From: Moraxellaceae bacterium
Lineage (GTDB): Bacteria; Pseudomonadota; Gammaproteobacteria; Pseudomonadales; Moraxellaceae
Reading direction: 5' to 3'
NCBI GenBank assembly: GCA_025363155.1
Contig: JANYEL010000037.1
Coordinates: 1-41,603 of the forward strand
Length of the DNA stretch: 41,603 nucleotides
In this document: one piece after another, positions 1 through 8,957 of the stretch
Layout of the letters: the number at the start of each line of letters is the position of its first letter
Position numbering within the stretch: the stretch's first letter is position 1
Made by a program: the position numbers and the translations under genes
Notes under the pieces: model-generated
Databases searched by the model: none
What the model was told of the DNA's origin: nothing
What the model saw: only the letters and a program-made list of their open reading frames with translations

Positions 1-66
1 ATGTGCGGGGGCAGCTGCATACGGACTTTCACTGTGGTAGGTAAAAGTGTTGTATGCGGCTGCCAT
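1..66 (-). CDS. possible 5' end of a divergent gene, cut by the window edge
   Basis: Reading the minus strand from an ATG at 66-64 gives 22 codons with no stop to the window edge (MAAAYNTFTYHSESPYAAAP and onward). It would be transcribed away from prfC. The purine-rich stretch just upstream is only a weak ribosome-binding site. I do not recognise the peptide. The imperfect inverted repeat seen here (11-22 against 52-63) is explained if this is coding, because it falls on the repeated Ala-Ala-Ala/Tyr codons. The fragment is too short to be sure it is a gene. Confidence 0.25.
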   Translation of the reverse strand, partial: MAAAYNTFTYHSESPYAAAPAH

Positions 67-237
67 CCATTTTTTCAATTGTATTTCAAAGATTTAAGTC
101 TTAAGTTGGCGCGTATGGGGTGCGCACCGCGCACCAATTCAGGTGAAGCTATTTGTTAGGTGCGCAGTGCCCACTCTACGCCTATAAAATAATTCCTCAG
201 CTTGTTTCCGTGTGTTTTTTATCAATCTATCGATTGA

Positions 238-246
238 TGCTATAAT
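238..246 (+). promoter_or_regulatory. extended -10 promoter element ahead of prfC
   Basis: TGCTATAAT at 238-246 is a perfect extended -10 (TGnTATAAT). No good -35 hexamer is visible at the usual distance, which is tolerated with an extended -10. It lies about 90 nt upstream of the prfC start. The only other notable structure in 67-336 is a set of GGTGCGC-type arms (119-128 palindrome, 129-135 pairing with 159-165), whose role is unknown. Confidence 0.45.
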
Positions 247-336
247 CCGCGCATTATTCGACTTCTCTATGCGATACGGCATAGGCAGCATTTTTATTGT
301 GTGCAGCATTGCATATAGATTAGCAGACACTATTTC

Positions 337-1929
337 ATGATTAACGAACAAATCCTTAACGAAATCAGCATTCGTCGTACTTTTGCGATTATCTCTCACC
401 CTGATGCGGGTAAGACAACCATTACCGAAAAACTCCTTCTTTGGGGTAAAGCAATTGCGATTGCAGGTACGGTGAAAAGTCGTAAAAGCGACCGCCATGC
501 AACATCGGATTGGATGGAAATGGAAAAGGAACGTGGCATTTCGATTACCACGTCAGTCATGCAGTTTCCTTTTCGCGACCACATCATCAATCTCCTCGAT
601 ACACCGGGTCACGAAGATTTCAGTGAAGACACCTATCGTACGCTGACTGCTGTGGATTCGGCACTGATGGTGATTGACGGTGCAAAAGGTGTTGAAGAAC
701 GTACCATCAAGCTGATGGACGTCTGTCGCATGCGCGATACACCGATTATCTCTTTCGTCAATAAACTCGATCGTGAAATTCGTGAGCCGTTAGAGTTGCT
801 CGACGAAATTGAAAACGTCATGAAGATCAAATGTGTGCCGATCACATGGCCGTTGGGAAAAGGGCGTGATTTTGTGGGTGTTTATCATTTAGCAGAAGAT
901 CGCGTTTATTTGTACAAACCAGGTCATGGTTCAGAAATTGTCGACATCGAAACTCGCCAAGGTTATGACCATCCAGATATCCGTGAACGGATGGGTTCGG
1001 AATTTGCACGTTTTGAAGAGTCGCTAGAACTGGTGCAAGTCGCTAGTGATCCGCTTGATCTTGATTTGTTCCTCGCAGGGAAACAAACGCCAGTCTTGTT
1101 CGGTACAGCGTTGGGTAACTTTGGTGTAGATCAAGTGTTGAATGCGTTTGTTGATTGGGCGCCGCGTCCAAAAGATCATCCAGCTGTGCAACGGACGGTC
1201 GAAGCGAGCGAAACAGGTTTCAGTGGTTTTGTGTTTAAGATTCAAGCCAATATGGATCCAAAGCATCGCGATCGTATTGCGTTCATGCGCATTTGCTCAG
1301 GTAAATACGAAAAAGGCGTGAAGATGCAGCATGTCCGTGTTGGTAAAGAAATTCGTATTTCTGATGCCTTGACCTTTTTGGCGGGCGAACGCGCACATTT
1401 AGAAGAGGCATGGCCAGGCGATATTATTGGTTTGCATAATCACGGTACGATTCAGATTGGCGATACCTTTACTTCGGGCGAAAAGCTCAATTTCACCGGT
1501 ATTCCGCATTTTGCGCCTGAAATGTTCCGCCGTGTGCGCTTGAAAGATCCTTTGAAATCGAAGCAATTGCAAAAAGGCTTGAAAGAGCTATCGGAAGAAG
1601 GCGCGACACAGGTCTTTATGCCGTATAACTCGAATGATTTGATCCTTGGTGCAGTGGGTGTATTGCAGTTCGAAGTGGTCGCGTTCCGCTTGAAGGAAGA
1701 ATACAAAGTCGATTGCGTGTACGAGCCAATTACGATTTCGACGGTGCGTTGGGTGTCTTCAACGGATGAGAAAAAGTTCGAAGAGTTTAAGAAAAAAGCT
1801 CACGATCAACTGTCGCAAGATGGTGGAGGCTTCCTGACTTACCTTGCACCAAGTCGTGTGAATTTGCAGATTATGATCGAGCGCTGGCCTGACATTCAGT
1901 TCCGTTCGACGCGCGAACATCGCGAATAG
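337..1929 (+). CDS. prfC: peptide chain release factor 3 (RF3)
   Basis: RF3 is a translational GTPase that ejects RF1/RF2 from the ribosome after peptide release. The 530-residue length is normal for the family. The GTPase motifs are in order: P-loop HPDAGKTT at residues 21-28, the switch I stretch ERGISITTS near 65-73, DTPGHEDF at 88-95 and NKLD at 142-145. The conserved RF3 C-terminal region ([17 protein letters not shown]) is intact. The ATG at 337 gives the usual N-terminus ([20 protein letters not shown]), although no strong Shine-Dalgarno precedes it. It is transcribed alone, with AT-rich dyads downstream. Confidence 0.97.
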   Translation: MINEQILNEISIRRTFAIISHPDAGKTTITEKLLLWGKAIAIAGTVKSRKSDRHATSDWMEMEKERGISITTSVMQFPFRDHIINLLDTPGHEDFSEDTYRTLTAVDSALMVIDGAKGVEERTIKLMDVCRMRDTPIISFVNKLDREIREPLELLDEIENVMKIKCVPITWPLGKGRDFVGVYHLAEDRVYLYKPGHGSEIVDIETRQGYDHPDIRERMGSEFARFEESLELVQVASDPLDLDLFLAGKQTPVLFGTALGNFGVDQVLNAFVDWAPRPKDHPAVQRTVEASETGFSGFVFKIQANMDPKHRDRIAFMRICSGKYEKGVKMQHVRVGKEIRISDALTFLAGERAHLEEAWPGDIIGLHNHGTIQIGDTFTSGEKLNFTGIPHFAPEMFRRVRLKDPLKSKQLQKGLKELSEEGATQVFMPYNSNDLILGAVGVLQFEVVAFRLKEEYKVDCVYEPITISTVRWVSSTDEKKFEEFKKKAHDQLSQDGGGFLTYLAPSRVNLQIMIERWPDIQFRSTREHRE

Positions 1930-1991
1930 TTATACAAATAAAATTGCGAATAATTATTCGTAATTTGTGTTTCCCTGATTGATTGACCCGA

Positions 1992-2020
1992 ATTGGCATT
2001 TTAATTTTTAAAGTGCCAAT
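1992..2020 (+). terminator. hairpin downstream of prfC, weak terminator candidate
   Basis: ATTGGCA (1992-1998) pairs with TGCCAAT (2014-2020) across an A/T-rich loop. A second, loop-less palindrome CGAATAATTATTCG lies at 1947-1960. Neither is followed by a real T-tract, so rho-independent termination is only possible, not shown. Confidence 0.3.
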
Positions 2021-2091
2021 GTAAGTTCGTTTGTCTTGCATAGAATATATTCTGTTCAAAATAACATCAATGAAATGAACAGGGAATTATC

Positions 2092-2712
2092 ATGCGGTTG
2101 AAATATCTAGCTTTACTTGCTTTGCTGACAGGTTGTAGTAGTCAGGAAGTTGCCAGTGATCGAACTATTAGCAATGCAGTCGAAAATTATTTAGATCAAG
2201 AAGGCGGCGCGCTGTGCTTGAATTTGCAGCAATGGCCGTTCGATCTTGATCGTGAAGATTTGAGATTGGTGGAACGATTCCCACATGGAATTGCTAGTAA
2301 AATGAAGACTTTGCAACAGATTGGCTTGGTTTCAAGTCAAGAAGTAAAGTTGGGCGGCGTTGATTTTTCTGGTCAACCAAATGTCGGAAAACGTTACCAG
2401 CTCACCAAGTTGGGTGAAAAATACTTGCTCGAAAAACCAATATCTCCTGAAGATAAAACCTCGAAATCTGATCTGTGTTTTGCGCATAAAACACTGGATA
2501 AATTGGTCAAGTGGGAACCAGAGGCAAACACCACCTTGGTAGTTAATGCACACTATACTTATCAAGTGAAAAATGTTGCGAATTGGGCAAAGAGTGCCGA
2601 GTTCAAGACAGTTTTTTCCGATGAAGCCACTGCGACATTCTCGCCACAACCTGAGCAGCAACGCGTTGTGAAGTCAGATGGTGAATGGCAGGTTCAATCG
2701 GGTTCTGTGTAA
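2092..2712 (+). CDS. small lipoprotein of unknown function
   Basis: This 206-residue protein starts MRLKYLALLALLTGCSS. It has a short basic n-region, a hydrophobic core and the lipobox LTGC with the lipidated cysteine at residue 15, so it is probably exported and anchored in a membrane. AGGGA about 8 nt before the ATG is a good ribosome-binding site. The mature part is hydrophilic, with two internal cysteines (ALCLNL and SDLCFAH) and no domain I can name. Similar anonymous lipoproteins are common in Acinetobacter. It stands alone between prfC and the tatD-tcdA pair, and no function can be inferred from its position. Confidence 0.75.
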   Translation: MRLKYLALLALLTGCSSQEVASDRTISNAVENYLDQEGGALCLNLQQWPFDLDREDLRLVERFPHGIASKMKTLQQIGLVSSQEVKLGGVDFSGQPNVGKRYQLTKLGEKYLLEKPISPEDKTSKSDLCFAHKTLDKLVKWEPEANTTLVVNAHYTYQVKNVANWAKSAEFKTVFSDEATATFSPQPEQQRVVKSDGEWQVQSGSV

Positions 2713-2843
2713 TTGTCCTTATTGATTTCTGAACATGTTAGGCGTGCTACAGTACGCTTAACACTCCCAAAATGATGACATTCATGATGTTGATCTGCGA
2801 TCGCAAGCCTATAGTTTTTAGTCAATAACTGGGAAATCAGCCC

Positions 2844-3689
2844 ATGTCTATTGTGCTCATTGATACGCATACCCACTTTGATGTAGAGGTTTTTGATCTC
2901 GATCGCATGGTGCTTGCTGAGCAGGCGCTACAGCACGGCGTGCAATCATTAGTATTAATTGGCTATTTAGCTCAACATTTTGAGCGTCTAGAGCGCGTAC
3001 AACGCCAATTAAATCAGCAACTCCATAGCCCCGTCACCTTGCTTGCACCGGGTCTACATCCTTTCTATATTCAGCAACATCATGATAATGATCTCATCCA
3101 ATTAGATGGTTTTTTAAAGGTGAATACTTGTGTCGCGGTCGGTGAAATTGGCTTGGATACCTTCACCGCTGAAATGAAACAACCCGAGGTCTATCAGCGT
3201 CAAAAAGACTTTTTCAGCCAGCAATTAGAGATTGCTAAAAACCATGAGCTTCCAGTCATGCTGCATATTCGCCGTGCTCATGGTGATTCATTGGCAATCC
3301 TCAAGCAGCATCATTTTAAAAATGGTGGTATTGCCCATGCGTTTGGTGGTGGAATTGAAGAAGCGAAAGCATTTATTAAACTAGGCTTTAAGTTAGGGAT
3401 TAATGGGTTGGTCACTGATCCCAATGCAAAACGGTTGCGTACGGTCGTTCAAGCGGTGGGGGCTGAACATCTGGTGTTAGAGACAGATTGTCCCGATATG
3501 ACGCCGCTCTGTTGTCGTGTGGCTGGCGAGGCGCATACACGTAATACGCCCGTGAATTTACCCGCAGTGTTAGATGAACTTTCGGTTTTATTAAATCTGG
3601 ATAAACAGGTTTTAGCAGAAAAACTTTGGCAAAATACCCGCCAATGTTTAGGGTTAGATTGGGAATATGGCAATGCAAGAGTTAGTTGA
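2844..3689 (+). CDS. TatD-family metal-dependent hydrolase (putative deoxyribonuclease)
   Basis: TatD proteins are TIM-barrel metallohydrolases with 3'-5' exonuclease or DNase activity, of the YjjV/YcfH/TatD type. The metal-binding landmarks are visible in order: DTHTHFD at residues 7-13, GEIGLD near 100, HIRRAH near 146, HAFGGG and the late LETDCPDM. The 281-residue length is slightly above the usual 255-265. The last 23 nt overlap the start of tcdA in another frame, so the two are probably translated together. It resembles the YjjV branch more than TatD itself, but I cannot decide the subgroup from sequence alone. Confidence 0.88.
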   Translation: MSIVLIDTHTHFDVEVFDLDRMVLAEQALQHGVQSLVLIGYLAQHFERLERVQRQLNQQLHSPVTLLAPGLHPFYIQQHHDNDLIQLDGFLKVNTCVAVGEIGLDTFTAEMKQPEVYQRQKDFFSQQLEIAKNHELPVMLHIRRAHGDSLAILKQHHFKNGGIAHAFGGGIEEAKAFIKLGFKLGINGLVTDPNAKRLRTVVQAVGAEHLVLETDCPDMTPLCCRVAGEAHTRNTPVNLPAVLDELSVLLNLDKQVLAEKLWQNTRQCLGLDWEYGNARVS

Positions 3690-4455
3690 GCAATCAACCC
3701 CCGGAATCAACATTGCTGATGATCAATACGATCGTCGTTTTGGTGGAACTTCGAAGGTTTATGGCGAGCAGTCATTTTCAAAGTTTGAGAATGCACATGT
3801 GATGGTCATTGGCATTGGCGGCGTCGGTTCGTGGGCGGTCGAAGCCTTAGCGCGTAGTGGAGTTGGTGAAATTACGCTGGTCGATATGGATGTGCTGGTT
3901 GCATCGAATGTGAATCGTCAACTGCCTGCACTGACCGAGACTTTTGGACATGACAAAATCCGTGTGATGGCTGAGCGTGCGCGTGGCATTAACCCGCGTC
4001 TTAAAATTAACTTGGTCGATGATTTTCTGACGCCAGATAATGTAAAAGTATTATTAGCTAATAAGCCGAATGTGGTGCTGGATTGCATTGACGATGTGAA
4101 AGCCAAAATCGCGCTGATTTGGCATTGTCGCTTTAATAAGATTCCGTTGATTGTGTCGGGCGGGGCGGGCGGTAAAGTGGATCCGTTAAAGGTACGCGTT
4201 GCCGATTTATCGCAAACCGAACAAGACCCGATGCTGGCTAAAATTCGTCGTGAATTGCGGACCAATGGCATGTGTAAAAAGCCTAAAGATAAGTTTGGTA
4301 TTACCTGCATCTATTCGATTGATAATCCGTTTGTGCCAAATGCGAGTTGTAATGCAGGTGGATTGCAATGCGGTGGTTATGGTTCAGCGGTGACCGTGAC
4401 GGCAATCTTTGGCATGGTTGCAGCGGCGGAAGTATTGAAGCGGTTAGGGCGTTAA
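3667..4455 (+). CDS. tcdA: tRNA threonylcarbamoyladenosine dehydratase
   Basis: TcdA (CsdL/YgdL) is an E1-like enzyme that uses ATP to cyclise t6A37 of tRNA to the hydantoin form ct6A. The 262-residue length fits. The N-terminal DDQYDRRFGG and the Rossmann loop GIGGVG (49-54) followed by SWAVEALARSGVGEI are diagnostic. LVDMD (71-75) and NVNRQ (81-85) form the nucleotide site, and VLDCIDDVKAK matches the E1 fold. The ATG at 3667 lies inside the tatD-like gene; a second ATG two codons later is an alternative start. The gene order suggests one transcript with the upstream hydrolase. Confidence 0.95.
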   Translation: MAMQELVEQSTPGINIADDQYDRRFGGTSKVYGEQSFSKFENAHVMVIGIGGVGSWAVEALARSGVGEITLVDMDVLVASNVNRQLPALTETFGHDKIRVMAERARGINPRLKINLVDDFLTPDNVKVLLANKPNVVLDCIDDVKAKIALIWHCRFNKIPLIVSGGAGGKVDPLKVRVADLSQTEQDPMLAKIRRELRTNGMCKKPKDKFGITCIYSIDNPFVPNASCNAGGLQCGGYGSAVTVTAIFGMVAAAEVLKRLGR

Positions 4456-4527
4456 TACTCTTAGAAATAACAAATGAAGAAATGGATTTTTTGATAGATA
4501 AGATGACCATGAAATCAGGGAGGAGAT

Positions 4528-5331
4528 ATGAGTCACATTAACGGCAAAACGATCGTGATCACGGGTGCGTCAGGTGGCATTGGTGAGCAGGCGGCATTAC
4601 AACTGGCGCGCGCTGGTGCAAAATTGTGTCTGGTCGCACGTCGCGAAGATGAACTGCAACGTGTTCAGCAGATGATTCAGCAAGAAGGTGGGCAGGCATG
4701 GATTTATCCTGTTGATTTAACTGATAAGGTTGCGTTGGATGCCTGCGCTGATCGTATTCTTGCGGAACACGAACGGATTGATGTATTGGTGAATAATGCT
4801 GCGCGATCTATTCGTCGTGCGATCCAAGATGCGTTGGATCGGATGCATGATTATGAGCGGACGATGCAGATCAATTATTTCTCAGCAGTTCATTTAACCT
4901 TGCGATTATTGCCACGGTTTTTGGAGCAAAAATCAGGGCAAGTCGTCAATATTTCGACGATGTCGACTCAAGTGCCAATCCCGCTATTCTCTGCGTATTT
5001 AGCCAGTAAATCTGCTTTGGAGTCGTTTTCGCGCTCGTTGTCGATTGAGTTGGGTGATCAAGGGGTTGCGGTTTCGACTGTATATTTTCCGATGGTACGT
5101 ACGCCGATGTCATCCAAAACAGCGATTTATAAACATATGCGGATGATGAATATTGAGGAGGCTGCGGGCTGGATTGTTTCTGCAATCGTGAAACAAAGCG
5201 CGCGGGTATCTAGTCCGCTTGGTGTGGTCAGTAGTGTTGTACTGACGGCATTGCCTGATTTTGTGATTAAATCAACACGACCATTCTTTCGTCGTATGGA
5301 TAAAAAGTTAGCTAAGAAACTAAAGTCTTGA
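4528..5331 (+). CDS. short-chain dehydrogenase/reductase
   Basis: This is a classical SDR oxidoreductase of 267 residues. TGASGGIG (12-19) is the cofactor loop, and the basic VARRED just after the second strand hints at NADP(H). NNA is at 89-91, a serine lies in NISTMST (141-147), and the catalytic pair Y157-xxx-K161 is in SAYLASK. A basic, hydrophobic C-terminus (residues about 235-267) suggests membrane association. A strong AGGAG ribosome-binding site precedes the ATG. The substrate cannot be read from the sequence; the layout resembles acyl-lipid SDRs found near lipid genes in Acinetobacter. A terminator follows within 35 nt. Confidence 0.9.
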   Translation: MSHINGKTIVITGASGGIGEQAALQLARAGAKLCLVARREDELQRVQQMIQQEGGQAWIYPVDLTDKVALDACADRILAEHERIDVLVNNAARSIRRAIQDALDRMHDYERTMQINYFSAVHLTLRLLPRFLEQKSGQVVNISTMSTQVPIPLFSAYLASKSALESFSRSLSIELGDQGVAVSTVYFPMVRTPMSSKTAIYKHMRMMNIEEAAGWIVSAIVKQSARVSSPLGVVSSVVLTALPDFVIKSTRPFFRRMDKKLAKKLKS

Positions 5332-5365
5332 AGGTGGTTTTCCAATCCTGTTGAAATTTAGACAT

Positions 5366-5395
5366 AAAAAAACGAGCCACATCAGGCTCGTTTTT
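5366..5395. terminator. bidirectional intrinsic terminator
   Basis: CGAGCC (5373-5378) pairs with GGCTCG (5385-5390) around ACATCA. It is flanked by seven A on the left and five T on the right, so it can stop transcription from the SDR gene (+) and from the thiolase gene (-), whose coding regions converge here. Confidence 0.9.
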
Positions 5396-5416
5396 CACAT
5401 CACAAAGTCGCGTTGA

Positions 5417-6595
5417 TTAGATCAATTCAATCGCCACAGCAGTCGCTTCACCACCACCGATACACAGTGTTGCAATGCCTTTCTTGCCGCCAGTACGTTT
5501 CAGAGCATGGATCAGCGTCAGAATGATGCGTGAACCTGTTGAACCAACTGGATGACCTAGCGCACATGCGCCGCCGTTGATATTCACTTTTTCAGCATCT
5601 AAGCTGAATTTATCAATCGCGGCCATAGTAACCATTGCAAACGCTTCGTTGATTTCCCACAAATCCACTTCCGCTGCAGTCCAACCCGTTTTGTTCAATA
5701 CTTTTTGAACCGCGCCAACTGGCGCAATGGTGAACTCGCTTGGGTGTTGTGAATTTGAAGCCGTAGCAAGAATACGAGCCAAAGGCTTGAGACCTTTTGC
5801 TGCAGCAGTCGATTCGCGCATCAATACCAGTGCAGATGCACCATCGCTGATCGAGCTCGCATTTGCAGCAGTGATCGTACCGTCTTTCGAAAAAGCAGGT
5901 TTCAGACCAGGGATTTTGTCCAGTTTTGCGTTTAATGGTTGTTCGTCTTGTACAACTTCTGTATCGCCGCCGCGACCTTTAACGGTAACGCCCACGATTT
6001 CGTCTTTGAAATAACCTTCATTGATTGCAGTTTGTGCACGTTTCAGCGAACGAATTGCAAAATCATCCATTTGTTCGCGGGTGTAGTTCAATGTGTTTGC
6101 CGTATCTTGTGCAAATGAACCCATCAAACGACCCGTTTCAGCATCTTCTAAGCCATCAAAGAACATATGATCTTTGATTTCGCCGTGACCCATGCGGAAG
6201 CCACCACGTGCTTTAGGCATCAGGTAAGGCGCATTGGTCATTGATTCCATGCCGCCAGCAACGATGATGTCAGCACTTTCTGCTTTCAACATATCTGCAG
6301 CTTGCATGACTGCTTTCATGCCTGAACCACATAGCTTATTAATCGTCACTGCTGCAGTTGTATCTGGCAATCCAGCTTTACGCATCGCTTGACGTGCTGG
6401 GCCTTGTTTTAGACCAGCAGGGAGTACGCAGCCCATGATGACTTCTTCGATGTCGCTCGCTTGCAAGCCAGCACGTTCAACTGCTGCACGGATAACAACA
6501 GCGCCGAGATCTGGTGCGGTAACGCTAGCTAGCGAGCCTTGAAAACCACCCATAGCAGTACGCGCACCGCTAACGATTACGATTGATTCACTCAT
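5417..6595 (-). CDS. acetyl-CoA C-acetyltransferase (thiolase)
   Basis: This is a biosynthetic-type thiolase, which condenses two acetyl-CoA to acetoacetyl-CoA (reversibly). It is exactly 392 residues, with the nucleophile Cys89 in NKLCGSGMKAV, His348 in ALGHPVGSTGSR and the proton-transfer Cys378 in LCIGGGEAT. Both the length and the numbering match the well-studied Zoogloea-type enzyme. It could serve ketone-body, polyhydroxybutyrate or branched-chain metabolism (AtoB/PhaA type), and no partner gene lies next to it to tell which. GGAG ahead of the ATG at 6595 is a good ribosome-binding site. The 200 nt upstream contain several dyads and may be an operator region. Confidence 0.94.
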   Translation of the reverse strand: MSESIVIVSGARTAMGGFQGSLASVTAPDLGAVVIRAAVERAGLQASDIEEVIMGCVLPAGLKQGPARQAMRKAGLPDTTAAVTINKLCGSGMKAVMQAADMLKAESADIIVAGGMESMTNAPYLMPKARGGFRMGHGEIKDHMFFDGLEDAETGRLMGSFAQDTANTLNYTREQMDDFAIRSLKRAQTAINEGYFKDEIVGVTVKGRGGDTEVVQDEQPLNAKLDKIPGLKPAFSKDGTITAANASSISDGASALVLMRESTAAAKGLKPLARILATASNSQHPSEFTIAPVGAVQKVLNKTGWTAAEVDLWEINEAFAMVTMAAIDKFSLDAEKVNINGGACALGHPVGSTGSRIILTLIHALKRTGGKKGIATLCIGGGEATAVAIELI

Positions 6596-6639
6596 GAGTC
6601 ACTCCGAGTCTAAAACAAGAAAATAAGCTTTAGCATGAA

Positions 6640-6773
6640 TATTCAAAACTAAAGTTGAATAAAATAGCAGCGAAAATAGTGTGTAGAGCTATATTACATC
6701 TATGATACAAAATCATAGCGTATAAAGGCACGTTTACTGTTGACCCATAAGGTCATTTTTTTTGCAAAAAAAA
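6640..6773 (-). promoter_or_regulatory. dyad-rich region upstream of the thiolase gene
   Basis: Four dyads lie here: TATTCAA/TTGAATA (6640-6646 and 6655-6661), CTATGA/TCATAG (6700-6705 and 6713-6718), TGACC-N5-GGTCA (6741-6755) and an 18-bp palindrome of eight T, GC and eight A (6756-6773). Such dyads are often operators of TetR- or LysR-type regulators, but no regulator gene is adjacent and the assignment is a guess. Confidence 0.25.
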
Positions 6774-6807
6774 GCCATTAATAGTCAAACATGCCGCGTT
6801 GCTTTAT

Positions 6808-7407
6808 TTAGCATACAAAAGGTTGACCATTTGTATCTTCATAAAAGCCATCATGGTTTCGGTCAGGAGATCTACGAGTCTGCCCCATCATACTTAGTAC
6901 AACGGCGCGATGGTATTGCTGTTCTTGACCGCAGTAAAGCAAAGAACCGTTACTACCGAGTGGTAATCCGTTTTCTTGATAAATAATATGAGCACGTGCA
7001 CCAGCACCGCGCCAATTGAGTTTACCGAAATGAAGTTCTAATGGTGTGTAATTCAGGATGTGATCGGTTTCTACATTTATTATACCATTATGATTTATAT
7101 CGGTAAATGTAAGGATGCCATCTTCCCAAAGCCCTGTACAGCCAGATGGTGATCCGCCGCAAATTGAAACTGCGGAGTGATAAATTAGACTACTAGAGCG
7201 TGCATGTAAGAGCGTTGGAGAAATTTTTCTAAATAACATTTCCGCTTCATTTTTTTGCCGCCAGCTCTGAATTGAGGGAATTGCAAGGACGACTAAAATC
7301 ATAAAAACACAACAGGATGTTATTAGTTCTACGTAGGTCATGCCTGCTTGATGCTGAAAATGGTTGTCGTTAAACTGTGCTGTAGAGTGTTGTTTTTGTA
7401 AATTCAT
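6808..7407 (-). CDS. orphan GspH/FimT-type pseudopilin
   Basis: This 199-residue protein has a type IV prepilin leader: a 22-residue hydrophilic leader ending in Gly22, then MTYVELITSC with the Glu at mature position +5 and a transmembrane helix to about residue 45. The soluble part carries two acidic turns (TDINHNGIINVETD and PDRNHDGFYED) and the domain shape of FimT/GspH minor pseudopilins, which help start pilus or type II secretion pseudopilus assembly. The mature first residue would be Met rather than the usual Phe. No other pilus gene is nearby, so it must work with machinery encoded elsewhere. No clear ribosome-binding site precedes the ATG. Confidence 0.8.
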   Translation of the reverse strand: MNLQKQHSTAQFNDNHFQHQAGMTYVELITSCCVFMILVVLAIPSIQSWRQKNEAEMLFRKISPTLLHARSSSLIYHSAVSICGGSPSGCTGLWEDGILTFTDINHNGIINVETDHILNYTPLELHFGKLNWRGAGARAHIIYQENGLPLGSNGSLLYCGQEQQYHRAVVLSMMGQTRRSPDRNHDGFYEDTNGQPFVC

Positions 7408-7741
7408 AAAGGTGCATTTTAATATTTTTCATAAGTATAATACTGTTTTGATGATACTTTACAGTTCTAATTGGATTGTTTTAAGATAAAGTTGTTCTGT
7501 CAAAGAGATGGCGAGCTGTTTTTAAATTTTTACTAAACAGCAACAGATGTGTTGGTCGAGTTAGTTAACAATTGAAACAAGATGTAACGCTCGCTTCACT
7601 AGAAACATCGTGTTATTGTGCGCTCTACAAGTACAAACAAGTAGAGTAATTATTCTCAATACTTGAGCGATACTCGACCAAATTTTTTAAAATGTATTAC
7701 TGGTCGATTTTACACTGTTCTTATGTCCTTTGGAGGAATCT
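7408..7741. promoter_or_regulatory. gene-free divergent region between the pseudopilin gene and ompA
   Basis: This AT-rich stretch of about 330 nt must hold promoters for both neighbours. A possible ompA promoter is TTGAGC (7663-7668) with TAAAAT (7688-7693), but the 19-nt spacing is long. Two dyads occur: CTCTAC/GTAGAG (7623-7628 and 7641-7646) and CTCAA/TTGAG (7655-7667). The ompA ribosome-binding site GGAGGA is at 7732-7737. I see no further gene. Confidence 0.35.
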
Positions 7742-8788
7742 ATGAAGTTAAATCGCATCGCGCTGGCTGTATTGGTTGCAGCCCCGCTATCAGTTGCAGT
7801 TCATGCACAAACAACAGGTCTCGGTGTTACCGTTACCCCGTTGGTTGGTTATCAGGGTTATAGCGGCGATAGCCGTCAAAAATTTCCTGGCCTTGCTCCT
7901 CAAGGTGATGTTGTGGGTGCAATTGCTTTGGGTTATGAGCTAACTCCATCGCTGAGTGTTGAAGCTCAATATAATGATTCGCGCGGCGAAGCTGGTCTTG
8001 GCGCTCAAGGTAATCCTACTACTGCTGATGGTAGCGCACGTTCATTAGAAGGTAACTTCTTGTTGAACAGCGACATCATTACTGGTGACTACTCAGGTAG
8101 CTTCAAACCGTACGTACTCGTCGGTGCTGGACAGCAAAACCTGAACTACGGTACAGCTAAAACTCGTGACACGATTGTTAACGCAGGTTTAGGCGCGTTC
8201 TATCGTATCAACGAAGCATTGGCGCTTCGTGTAGAAGGTCGTGGCGTTCAGAACGTTGATCATGACTTGCTAGACTGGAAAGCATTGACTGGTTTGCAAG
8301 TTACTTTGGGCGGTCATAAACGTCCTTATGTAGCTCCAGCGCCAGTTGAAGTGCCGCCAGCTCCAGCACCATATGTTGCTCCAGCACCAGTGGTTGAGCC
8401 AGCTCCAGCGCCAGTACAATTGACTGAAGACTTGAAACTTGAATTGCGTGTGTTCTTCGACACTAACAAATCAGAAATCAAGAAACAGTATCAACCAGAA
8501 ATCGCTAAAGTTGCTGATAAACTCAAAGAGTTCCCAGCTGCAACTGCAGAGATCAAAGGTTACACAGACAGCCGTGGTTCACGTAAGCTGAACGATCGTT
8601 TGTCACAAGCACGTGCTGAAGCTGTTAAGACTTCATTGTCAACAGATTACGGTATCGATGCGGGTCGTCTGACTGCAAAAGGTTATTCATGGGATGATCC
8701 TGTTGCATCAAACAAAACTGTTGAAGGTCGTGCATTGAACCGCCGTGTTGTTGCTGTGATTGCAGGCAGCCGTACTGTTGCTCAATAA
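7742..8788 (+). CDS. ompA: OmpA-family outer membrane porin
   Basis: This is the major outer-membrane protein that links the outer membrane to peptidoglycan and forms a slow porin. A signal peptide runs from residue 1 to about 22 (ending AVHA, then QTTG). Residues about 23-196 form the eight-strand barrel domain. An Ala/Pro/Val-rich linker spans about 197-226. The OmpA peptidoglycan-binding domain runs from about 227 to 340, with Asp276 (YTDSRGS) and Arg291 (LSQARA), the pair known to bind diaminopimelate. I chose the ATG at 7742, preceded by GGAGGA at 7732-7737; a TTG four codons earlier lies on the ribosome-binding site itself. The N-terminus resembles Acinetobacter OmpA (MKLxRIALA). A strong terminator follows. 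Confidence 0.95.
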   Translation: MKLNRIALAVLVAAPLSVAVHAQTTGLGVTVTPLVGYQGYSGDSRQKFPGLAPQGDVVGAIALGYELTPSLSVEAQYNDSRGEAGLGAQGNPTTADGSARSLEGNFLLNSDIITGDYSGSFKPYVLVGAGQQNLNYGTAKTRDTIVNAGLGAFYRINEALALRVEGRGVQNVDHDLLDWKALTGLQVTLGGHKRPYVAPAPVEVPPAPAPYVAPAPVVEPAPAPVQLTEDLKLELRVFFDTNKSEIKKQYQPEIAKVADKLKEFPAATAEIKGYTDSRGSRKLNDRLSQARAEAVKTSLSTDYGIDAGRLTAKGYSWDDPVASNKTVEGRALNRRVVAVIAGSRTVAQ

Positions 8789-8850
8789 GTAAGAATCTTC
8801 ATTATCATCTAATTGAGTCTATTTAAATAAATGAACTCAGTGAAATGTAC

Positions 8851-8884
8851 AAAAAACAGTCACTCTTGAGTGGCTGTTTTTTTT
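8851..8884 (+). terminator. ompA intrinsic terminator
   Basis: CAGTCACT and AGTGGCTG form an 8-bp stem with one G-T pair around CTTG. An A-run precedes it and a run of eight T follows. It closes the monocistronic ompA transcript. Confidence 0.88.
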
Positions 8885-8957
8885 GACTTTATTGATCTAA
8901 AATAATTATTTCATGTACTGATTGACCTATTGGTCATCAAACAGTCTTATTTTCCTG

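Noticed and set aside
2738-2761. Hairpin TTAGGCGT/ACGCTTAA after the lipoprotein gene
   Set aside because: It has an 8-bp stem with a wobble pair and no T-tract; too weak to list as a terminator.
6762-6986. Plus-strand ORF of 74 codons
   Set aside because: It lies mostly antisense to the end of the pseudopilin gene, whose prepilin leader and pilin features are clear.
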